Shown: piece after piece, positions 9,476 through 17,946 of the stretch | Position numbering within the stretch: the stretch's first letter is position 1 | Layout: every line of letters starts with the position of its first letter | Translations under genes and position numbers: made by a program | Assembly (NCBI GenBank): GCA_003254885.1 | Contig: QANT01003154.1 | Location: forward strand, 1 to 25,000 | Source: Purshia tridentata | Taxonomy: Eukaryota > Streptophyta > Magnoliopsida > Rosales > Rosaceae | DNA: 25,000 bases | Direction: 5' to 3' | Notes under the pieces: model-generated | Seen by the model: the letters and a program-made list of their open reading frames with translations, nothing else | What the model was told of the DNA's origin: nothing | The model's database searches: none

Positions 9476-9592
9476 GAAATCCAAGTTGATGAGTACATAA
9501 CGCATAACCTTCCATTTGAAGATGTCAACAAAGCTTTTAATCTCATGAGAGAAGGGAAGTGTTTGCGTTGTGTTATTCACATGGAAAAGTAG
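9476..9592 (+). CDS. Last exon of an alcohol dehydrogenase family gene (partial, probably orphan)
   Basis: After the acceptor TTTTACTTGCAG (ending 9475), an open frame of 38 codons reads EIQVDEYITHNLPFEDVNKA then FNLMREGKCLRCVIHMEK to a TAG at 9590-9592. The pattern (V/L)DE(Y/F)ITH-x(5-7)-(I/V)NKAF-x(4)-GK-x-(L/I)RCVI is the C-terminal end of plant zinc-dependent medium-chain alcohol dehydrogenases, covering the end of the catalytic domain that packs on the NAD-binding fold. These enzymes interconvert alcohols and aldehydes with NAD in the cytosol. The exon has no frameshift or internal stop, unlike every other coding remnant here. No upstream exon (zinc ligands, GxGxxG fold) was found in the 9.4 kb to the left, which is filled with transposons. 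It is therefore an orphan fragment, or the end of a gene with a very long invaded intron. The ADH subclass cannot be set. Confidence 0.8.
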   Translation, partial: EIQVDEYITHNLPFEDVNKAFNLMREGKCLRCVIHMEK

Positions 9593-10769
9593 AGTTTCTC
9601 TCGCGTTTCCGTATTTGATAGAAGAGCAGAAGTTAGTCCTGCACTCCTACGGCTGGTCTCAGCTGTATAAACTTCATAAAAAATTGTTCCTTACTGCAAT
9701 ATTAGTAAATTTGAGCTAGTTAGCCACCTTTTGCAATAATATATCATATATATATGTGCTACAATCAAAGAGAATATAGATTCAAAATGTTTTAATTGTG
9801 TTATGTATACTGTATTCATCACCAAATAAGAGGTTAATATAGCAGTATATACAATAAAGGAAAGGATACAAAGTCTGAGAAATTTGAGAATTGCTGAACT
9901 AATTTGTTATATTGATACAGGGAAAACAAGGGTTTATACAATACCTATAATCTATTCTAGGTAAAAGTAAATGACTGCTAATTACATTCTAATTACTTTC
10001 AGATCCTACATTCACTCTAACTGAGCCATTGACTATCTTCTAGACCTTGTAATCACTCTAATCAAATATTCTCTCTTTAACAAAGTCAACTGTAGGTAAT
10101 TTGCTAATCAAACACAAAGAAATGGAAAAGCTAGTTTTGATCCCTAAGTACAAGAATTTTAGCTTGAATAAAATACAAATAATTCAGCCAGCTATCAAAG
10201 ATAAATAAATAAGTACACAAGATAAATACAACACAGAATTCTCTAGAAAATTGATAAGAAGAACCATGTCCTAATGGTTGTGATAATCCTTGTGACTACT
10301 CCTCATGGGCTAAGGAGTCCCTCTGGGGGGTCTTAGGACACCTTTTGGATTAAGGATTATCTATGCATTTGGAATTCTTGGATTTGAAATTCTATTATTT
10401 GGATAAAAATTTAAATGTAAGGAATTCATTGAGGATTTCAGTTTAAGAACTTTTTTTTTGGCCGTTTAGGAATTTAAACATATGACTACAAATAAAATAT
10501 ATGAAATTTTATTTTATTTTCATATATTTAGCAATATAGGATAAATTTTTTAAAATAGATAAATAAACAAAAACACATATTCACAAGAGTAGAGTTACAA
10601 CTTACAACTTCCAACTTCTCACCCCTATGCCTAGAAATAGAGGCCCTTGTCCTTAACTTTCACTTGCACCACCAAGTAAAGTTTGAGTTACTTACTACCT
10701 GGTTTCTTGGGAGTCTCTCAAGAGAGACATACCAACAAGAGAAGAAAATTTTCATAGTCTAAAACTTTG
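9593..10769. other. Noncoding AT-rich sequence; start may be a 3' UTR
   Basis: The first 150 bp or so may be the 3' untranslated region of the alcohol dehydrogenase exon. The rest has no recognisable frame. The segment 9890-10100 resembles repetitive sequence but has no visible ends. Confidence 0.35.
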
Positions 10770-12809
10770 ATGTAGAGCGTTTGGCGTTCCAATTTGAGGA
10801 AGGACTTAAACGTCGAAAAAGATAGAAATTATTTCTACTAGACTTTACTTCTAAACTTGAATATAGTCGATTTACATATCAAATCGAAGGGAATCATGCC
10901 ACGATTCCAAATCACTGCTAATGCTGTGATGCGTAGGCCTTTTTAGGCTTTCGAGGTTGTTTCGGGCCTCAAAACGGGCTTTTAAGTTTCAGCCGATTTT
11001 CACTATTTTATTTTTGCATTCCTAGTCAAGTTATGGCTTGTAGAACCTATTTAAGCCAACTTTGAGCTTTTGTGGATCATTATTCTATTTTATAAATCAG
11101 AAAACGAGGGATTTCTCTCAAATTTTTTGGTGGATTCCAAAGTGTTTGTGTGTGTTTTAGGGTGTTCACTTGAATCCCTATCTTTTGCTGTACCAAACTT
11201 TAACTTTTAGAAAACAAGCCTTAGGTGGAGGAGTCCAAAGGTTTTAGCTAGCTAAGGAGGTCCACAACAGGATAAGTGTTATAATTTTTTTTTGTAAGCT
11301 TTAATTTTAGGTTTGCATGCCTAGTTAGTTAAGTAGCAGTATTTAATTTGGAGATTAATTACTTAATTTGAGGTCAATAGTATGCTAGGTTTAACAAGTT
11401 TGTATTGTAGAAATTAATTTGGTTTAAACTCAATTCATTTGTGGAATGCTTTGAGTTAGAGCAATTAGTCAATTCGTTTGACTTTAAAATAAAACTTAAA
11501 ACTTGAAAACCATTAACGTACCTTCAAAGACTAAGTTTTGGTCCACTTAGGACTAGTGTCTTAAGATGTGTGACTGAAGGAAATGTTATGACATTTTCCC
11601 TTATTTGTTGTGTTCTCTAACTTAGAGTTGTTTTATCTTTTCTAAAATACTCCCTAAATTTCCCAGTTGCCCAATCATTAAGAGGTTAAGGTTTCCAAAA
11701 TGGACTAGTTGTCAAAGTGTTGATTCCTGAGTTGCCAAGACTAGGACCGTATGCGCACGTGGAATGTTGTGAAAGAGAATACTTGAAGAGCATTGACTCG
11801 AGATAGGGGGATTTAGCCTACATTCCTGACTATGGTCTCTTTTGTGTGTGTATTGAATTTTAAATCGTTATAACATGTTATTATTGTTATGATGGGTTTG
11901 ATAGTAAGGGTTACAATTGTGACCTTGGGTTCAGTTCTCTAAAACTTCTAGAAGTAACATTGCAGAGGGTCTAGAGAGACGCTACATTGGTACTTAGGTT
12001 TAGTTTAGCACATCACTTATTGGTGATAGATTGTAAGGTTATTAAATTGAGAGTACCAATCTTTGTGGGCAATGGCACTCTCACTATGGTAGCCATACGC
12101 TTTGTCTATGGTTAGCCTAGTTGTACCTAACATACATCAACCATCAAGTATGAATGTTTATTTATGGATGTTTTTATGTTTCACATATACTGCTGTAGCT
12201 GAGGGTATTAAATTGATCTTGTGGAAACGTATTGGTTATTTGGAAAACAATATTTCTCTGGAAAAGGTTTTCAAACTAGCTATCGTCTCTTAAGGGAAAA
12301 CTATAATATTATGTAATGTGTACCCCATACTTTCTTTGTTTTGTTCTCTTTTTTCCTTTGCTTATACAAATTTGCCTCTTGGCGATGATCTTGATTGAGA
12401 GGTGTGCAACTTTGGATTCTCTTGTCAGGTGTCTTAAGGTCTCAGTCTCCATGTCTCCTATGATTCAGTCACTCCTTACTTATGTTGGCTATTTTCTTAT
12501 CCCTTTGGGGATTGCTTTTAGACAATTATGTTTTATCTATGCTATTTTAGATTTAATCATTTCATAAAACTATTTTAAATATTGCCCATACATTGGTGAT
12601 ATCATTAAGGGTATTTAACTAAACTATTTCATCCTAGTGGGTTTGTTGATTTTATATATCTATTTTCACTCTAGTCCAACCCGATTTATCCAAAAAAAAT
12701 GCTTAACTCGCTTTGAGTATCTTGAGAGATTAATACTTGATTTTTGGTGTTAATCCCTTGGGGTATTCAAGGAGAGTGTCTTTTGCATATCTAGGTTTGG
12801 GGTGTGATA
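10770..12809 (+). mobile_element. Probable LTR of the decayed gypsy element
   Basis: The right end is well placed: GGTTTGGGGTGTGATA ends at 12809, a decayed form of the usual TGTGACA end, seven bases before a primer-binding site. A TATA-like CTATTTAA lies near 11047-11054 with transcript-like sequence after it. The left end near 10770 is a guess, because no TG start or matching second LTR could be identified. Small open frames (12102-12293 and 12316-12567) show no known domain. Confidence 0.45.
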
Positions 12810-12816
12810 GTTAAGG

Positions 12817-12828
12817 TGGTATCAAGGC
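12817..12828 (+). other. Primer-binding site (initiator tRNA-Met type)
   Basis: TGGTATCAAGGC differs from the common plant gypsy primer site TGGTATCAGAGC at two positions and lies directly downstream of an LTR-like end. It would prime minus-strand cDNA synthesis. Its position fixes the LTR border and plus-strand orientation. Confidence 0.75.
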
Positions 12829-13091
12829 GACTGTTGCAAACTTGGCAGGCTAAATTTTTTTTTAAATGGATTAATAACTTTTCAAATACGTTTTGAAATG
12901 TTTTTCGAAAGGATTTTCGAAAGTGTTTTTCAAAAGGTTTCTTAAACATTTTGCTAAAACCTCTTTGTGAAAGGTTTTGAAAATCAAAATTTTCGGTTGT
13001 CGAATCTTCATTAATTATCTTGTTCAAGTATTTGTTCCTAGTTCAACACACTTAGTTGAGACCTGAGTTTTTTTTTAATTTTGTGGACAAG

Positions 13092-13884
13092 ATGCCACCC
13101 CATTCTGAAGCTCCACAATTTAAACCTCAGCAAATTACACAGTTTATGTAGGCATTCCTAAATGACCAACTGCAAGTAACTTTGGCTGAGAAGAAAGTAA
13201 GAGGGGAGAGTACTTAAATGATCTCTTAAGGACGAAATTGACTAAGTTTCATGAAATTGTCGAGATTGGGAATGCTGAAATTTGGAGTCAGTATATCCTA
13301 AAGAAGTTGAAAGCTATTAACGCACCATCCAAGTACCGAGTATAGCTAGCTAAGCAATTCCTAGAAGGAGAAGACATCGCTTGGTAGAGCGCGATCACCC
13401 AAACTGAGAATGTGGCTTTGATGAGGTGAGATTCATTCAAAGTTCACTTCGATAACCAATGTTTTTCCAAGCCAGTTCGTTTGAGTAGAGCTAAAGAATT
13501 TATGAAGTTAGAATAAGAAAACAAGACAGTCAGCTAGTGAATGTAGCTTATGCATAAGAGTAGGATTATTTTTACTCGTTGAATAAGAGGACCAAGAGAA
13601 AGGACAAGAAAATAAAAAAGGATGGAAAAGGAAATAGAAAAGGACAGTCTAGTGAAGCTAATGATAGTGCATGGAAGCCTAAGACTTGTTTCCAATGTGG
13701 AGCTGAAGAACACTTTAAGAATCAATGCCCACAAATTGTAAGATTACAAGGAACTCCACCACAAACTCAGACTCCACTGGCCAATGCACAAGCACGTGTA
13801 CCTTTCCAACAGCTGGGAGAACATCAAACCTCGCCAAACATAGCACAAGGACATGGGAGAGGACCTGGACTTGGATCACAGTAG
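13092..13884 (+). pseudogene. gag of the gypsy element, with CCHC zinc knuckle (broken)
   Basis: A start-like ATG at 13092 begins PPHSEAPQFKPQQITQFM and meets stops soon after. Later phrases in shifted frames (KKLKAINAPSKYR, LAKQFLEGEDIAW, SFKVHFDNQ) match the capsid-like part of gypsy gag. From 13579 a clean stretch has a basic linker (KRTKRKDKKIKKDGKGNRK) and the nucleocapsid knuckle CFQCGAEEHFKNQC, a correct C-x2-C-x4-H-x4-C, at about 13687-13728. Gag packages the element RNA. At least four stops or frameshifts make this copy non-functional. The intact knuckle is followed by a Gln/Pro-rich tail to a stop at 13882. Confidence 0.8.
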
Positions 13885-13941
13885 GAAGGAAAAGCATATG
13901 CACTCCATAGAATGAACAATGAGGCAGCATTAGATGATACA

Positions 13942-14419
13942 TTACTTTTGTCTAATACACTCGCCGTCACCAATATTTTGTGTAATACTGGTGCATCAGC
14001 CTTTCATTTATGTTAGCTTCACTAGTAAGTTAGGATTACTTGGACTTGAGTGTACCTTTGGAAGAAAAAAAGGTAATCCATTGAACCTCTAAGGATTGTC
14101 AGTTAGTGATACTAGGTCTTACGCTACATGCGGATTTGTATCTACTAAGGATGGTGGACTACCACCTAGTCCTAGGAATGGATTGGTTAAGAGAAGAGAC
14201 GAGTTCGTATTACAACACCAAGTGGAAAAGAGATAGTAGTTCATTTGGATAATGAAGTAGTACCTCAAAACCCACTTTGAAAGGTAAGCCTTGGGAGTAG
14301 AAGGACCTCAAGATGTTACTCGGTAATTGCATCAACAAAACGGAAGAAGGAGACGAACGAAGTTGTACCTGTCGTGGATGATTTCCCTGAAGTGTTTCCT
14401 ACAGAGTTACCTCACTTAA
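13942..14419 (+). pseudogene. Protease fragment and start of pol (broken)
   Basis: The phrase AVTNILCNTGASAFHLC (about 13963-14015) corresponds to the retropepsin active-site region, normally (L/F)D(T/S)GASHSF. The catalytic Asp codon is AAT (Asn) at 13984-13986. About 170 bp further, YHLVLGMDWL (14160-14190) is the conserved protease-to-RT linker of plant gypsy elements. Then FPEVFPTELPHL leads to the point where the solo LTR is inserted (14419). The reading continues at 17260 as MPIREIEFGIDL. Several frameshifts and stops separate these parts. Confidence 0.8.
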
Positions 14420-17254
14420 TGTAACACCCCGCACGTTCTAAAGCAGTTTTGAAAAGCTTTTTAAAAGTTTTCGGGATTTTATTTGAAAAGTAAAACGTTT
14501 TGGAGGTTTTTAAATTTTTAAGTTTGACTTTTAAACTTGGAGCAAAAAGTTGACTTTTTGTTTGGGAGGACTTTTCGCGTTGACTTTGGGTTCGTTGGAA
14601 AGGTCTCGTCCTCACGAGTTCATAGACACGTAGCACGCGTCAAACGGAGCTACGGTTTGGAAGTTACAGACGTGTGAAGAGAGGGACAAGTTTGTAATTT
14701 TGAAAAGTTAGATTTTTAAAAGGGGCATAGAACCCCAGAAAATTCAGACATTTTCTCTCTCCTCTCTCCCGATGGTTCTCTCTCTCTCGCGAGTCTCTCT
14801 CCCAGCCGTGCCTTTCGCCGCGCGTGGGGGCGCGTCCGACGGCGGGCTGGCGTGGTTTTGGGCTTCCCGTGCTCGCCTCCCTCTTCCTTCCGGTGGTGGC
14901 GGTTTCCCGTGAAACCGCCCAGAACTTGAGAAATCGCGCGCGCACAGTCGGCGTCACCGTCGGCGATCTCCTTATTCCGACGACGACGCGACCTCCCACC
15001 TGCCCAGATCTTCTCCCCTCGTCTAGCCCAGCTTGTTGGTGGGTTTGATTGCACCGTTGGACCGCCGTGGGCGGCGGATCGAGTGTGGGTGTGCCGTCGG
15101 CTTTCCGGCCAGTTTTCACCCTTTTCCGGCCACTTTTGGCCGTCGACCCAGGTTTGAGAATCGATCCCCTCGATCTCCTCTACGTGCCCATGTAGTTTGT
15201 TTTAGCTAAACGCGAGTTTTGTTTTTGACAGTTGACCACCGTTGACCGCCCGTTGACCGTCGTAGGACTCGCTGCGTGTGACGGTTCCAGCGACCGTTCC
15301 TTGGTTTTCGGCCTCAGGCCAACCACCCGAGCTTGTGGGTGAGTTCTCGGACCTTCCGCGTGGTTTCCGAGGGTCGGGTAGCCACCGTGCGTGGTGGTTC
15401 CCGCCCGTTTCTGTGTTTTATTGGCTTGGTTGTGAATCTGTTGTGAACTTTGCCTTGGTTGCTTGGTTGTCTGGTCTTAACAGGTGCGCTCGGCTTGGGA
15501 ATTTGTATTCCCGATGCCGTTATGCTACCGGAGTTTAGAATCCGAGCAAAGGAGCCACGAAGGATACGAAGGGCAGGTCGGTCTTTTCGCGCGGTCACAG
15601 TGAGTGAACTTAAGATCCTTTAATTCTTCGTTTAATTAGTTACTTGGTTGCTTTGAGTGCTTGTTTGATTTGGTTGCTGGTTGCTAGTTAAGAGGGGGTT
15701 ACGGAATTAGGATGGGAATACCAATAAATTAAGGATTATTTGAGGTTACAGAATTAAGAAATGTTTGGAGCTTCTGTGAGGACTAAGTAAGGATCAGTGG
15801 TTGTGATTGAGGATTAACGAATCCAGGTGGAGAGTTTTGGTTAAGATTGGGATTCCCGGGGGTTTTAAGGTTATGACTTTTTAAGGTGATTTAATATGGA
15901 TTTTGGTTTTGGAAACTGATTTTAAGAACTCAGTTTATTCTCGGTAAAAGTTAAAGGTTTGATCTTACTTATCAGTTTTTGGTAACAGTTGATTCTTTAA
16001 GAAATGATTTAATTTTAAGTTTGAGCTTTGGTTAACTTTCTCGTGATATCAAAAGGTTTTGAACCTAGTTTGGTGATTGAATATAAAAATATTTCTTTTC
16101 GAATTTGTACGGTTTTCAGAGCACCCAATTGGATACTCGTTCAGCTTCTCAGTTCAGATAGGTCTTTGGGACCCATCACGGCACACATATAGGCTTTGGG
16201 CCATGTGTCTGGATGCTTTGCCCTTTGGGGGCGGCCCTGCGTGCACGTACGGCAGTTGTTGGCCCTGCATGTGTATGACAGACCCTGGCTCTGCACATGT
16301 ACGGCAGGATATTGGCCCTGCATGCGTACGGCAGGTCGTAGGCCCTGCGCATGTACGGCAGGATTATTGGCCCTGCATGCGTACGGCAGGTTGTGAGCCC
16401 TGCGCATGTATGGCAGGTTAGCTGGATGTGAATTGGGTGATGGTTTTACTTATCTTGTCAGCTTACAATTGTTCTTGAGAATTAAAGATTTCAGTTCTTA
16501 ATTGATATTTTGGGAACTTGACTAGTCGTATTGATTTATCAGAGTTTTCAGTTCTTGTTTTATAGTTTGGGGACATTTGATCAGACTTAATGATTTCTAA
16601 AGGAGTTTTCCCAGATGGATTTTAAAAACGGATTTTTATACAGATTTTTCAATGAATTTTATAAAATGTTTTAAAGCCGGGGAATCTCAAAGGGTAACAG
16701 TGAGGTGATTTCCAGTTTAGAAGTTAAGTTGAGGATATTTTGAGAATTACAGATGGGGACAGGGAATCGGTTGGTTTAGAGGATTGGTGATCAGGTTGTG
16801 GATTATGAATCGTGATTTGTGGTTTAATTGTGATTCGAGGCTTAAGTTGGTTCTCTGATCTGATTATTTTAATTGAGTTTATTTTGAGGTTTTCAGTTAG
16901 ATTTCACTCACACGAGCTCTAGTGAGCTTACCGGGTCTGTGTGTAAACCCGGTGCACCTGTGGTTGGGTGCAGGGTTCGATTTTGCAGGTTGAGCAAGCT
17001 GAGGAGGCAGTGGAGAGAAGATGAGGCAGCGGGACCAGCATCAGTTTTAGAAAACTTATTTTACGGTTTTATTTTCGGGTAAAAGGTTTTACACTTAGTT
17101 TTATATGAATTGTTTTGTAAAGTTACCGTGATTTCAGTAAATTATTTTATATTCATGGCTCACAGTTTCAGAAAATGGGTCCACAGCTTCAGGAATTAAT
17201 TTCAGGAAACAGGAAACAGTTTTTAGTCACGTGCCCGAGGGTCGGGGCGTGTCA
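14420..17254 (+). mobile_element. Complete solo LTR (2,835 bp) with CTTAA target duplication
   Basis: It begins TGTAACACCCCGCACG at 14420, ends GGGTCGGGGCGTGTCA at 17254, and is flanked by the 5-bp duplication CTTAA (14415-14419 and 17255-17259). Removing it restores a colinear pol reading (ELPHL then MPIREIE). Internally it has an AT-rich start, a CT-rich then GC-rich zone (14745-15240), a donor-like CAGTGAGT near 15599, a 27-bp minisatellite (16233-16420) and a G-rich end. No gag or pol lies inside, so it is a solo LTR left by recombination. The same family supplied the rearranged insertion at 3729-5201. Open frames within it are on both strands and repeat-driven. Confidence 0.92.
16233..16420. 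repeat. 27-bp minisatellite, seven units, inside the solo LTR
   Basis: Units start at 16233, 16261, 16287, 16314, 16341, 16369 and 16396, with lengths 28, 26, 27, 27, 28, 27 and 25. Consensus is GGCCCTGCATGCGTACGGCA followed by GGTTGTT-like sequence. Units 3 to 7 alternate between cores CATGCGTACGG and CGCATGTACGG (or CACATGTACGG), giving a dimer of about 54-55 bp. Confidence 0.9.
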
Positions 17255-17440
17255 CTTAATGCCAATAAGAGAAATTGAGTTTGGAATTGATCTAGTCTTT
17301 TAAATATAACCTATTACTATGTCGCTATATAGGATGGCACCAGCCGAGATGGCGGAGCTCAAATCCCAATTGGCGGAGCTACAAGTGAAAGGATTCATTT
17401 CAGAAAGTACATATATTTTCTCAAATTGACATAACAATCA

Positions 17441-17708
17441 GCATCAACAAAATGGAAGAAGGAGACGAATGAAGTTGTATTTATCGTGGACGATTTCTCA
17501 AAATTATTTTTTGAAAATTTACCTGGCTTACCACCAATAAGAGAAATTGAGTGTGAAATTGATCTACTCCCTGAAACACAACACATTTCTATACCACCGT
17601 ATAGGATGACACCAGTCGAGATGGTGGAGCTCAAAACCTAATTGGAAGAGCTACGAGTGAAAGGATTCATTCGAGAAAGCACATATATTTTCTCAAATTG
17701 ACATAACG
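17441..17708 (+). pseudogene. Second copy of the duplicated pol segment (RT N-terminus)
   Basis: It reads DDFSKLFFENLPGLPPIREI, then EIDLLPETQHISIPPYRM, then VELKT-stop-LEELRVKGFIREST. This is the gypsy RT N-terminal region up to the KGFIR motif, with one internal stop in the readable part. It repeats 14329-17440 (without the solo LTR) in direct orientation and ends at the same phrase, TTCTCAAATTGACATAAC. The finger and palm motifs (including YxDD) that should follow are absent: the element stops here. Confidence 0.82.
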
Positions 17709-17946
17709 ATTTCTTCTCCCAAAATAGAATATTTGCTCATATTTGACAAAAACAAATTGACAAAAATATGGCTAATATTTGCTCACATATATATTATTTT
17801 GATGCAAGAATTGAATAGGGAATTTAAGTGTCAGTTTCAGTTGTTAATCTTGTCTTGTGTGAACATTAAAATAGACTACAAATGCATTAGGCTTGTATAT
17901 GTGCTTAAAATATCTTTGACTTGGTAGATACACTACATTATTTCTT

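Larger units (their letters stand above)
14329..17440 (+). repeat. First copy of the duplicated pol segment (split by solo LTR)
   Basis: The segment starting GCATCAACAAAACGGAAGAA at 14329 runs to 14419, is interrupted by the solo LTR, and continues from 17260 to 17440 (about 272 bp net). It encodes the RT N-terminal region, including PYRMAPAEMAELKSQLAEL and VKGFIS. It matches the adjacent 17441-17708 copy along its length. Confidence 0.8.
12810..17708 (+). mobile_element. Decayed Ty3/gypsy element, internal region (gag, protease, start of RT)
   Basis: From left to right: primer-binding site, gag with CCHC knuckle, protease fragment, the LGMDWL linker and the N-terminal reverse transcriptase segment. 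The last segment is tandemly duplicated and interrupted by a solo LTR (14420-17254). The order gag-PR-RT and the phrase LPGLPPIREIE...PYRM are diagnostic of Ty3/gypsy, most like the Del/Tekay or related plant lineages. No RT catalytic core, RNase H, integrase or right LTR follows, so the copy is truncated at about 17708. Confidence 0.85.

Noticed and set aside
9890..10100. Copia LTR fragment
   Set aside because: Some phrases look like known plant LTR sequence, but no TG/CA ends, promoter or duplication could be defined.
12791..13027. 78-codon minus-strand frame with KxFxKxF repeats
   Set aside because: It arises from short TTTTCGAAAGG-type repeats in the leader between primer site and gag of the plus-strand element.
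16233..16420. Possible CRISPR-like array
   Set aside because: Units are contiguous with no unique spacers, and the setting is a plant retrotransposon LTR. It is a minisatellite.
16077..16421. 114-codon frame with Cys-rich repeats, and an opposing 88-codon frame
   Set aside because: The repeat peptide is just the 27-bp minisatellite read in frame; both strands are open, and there is no start context or family match.
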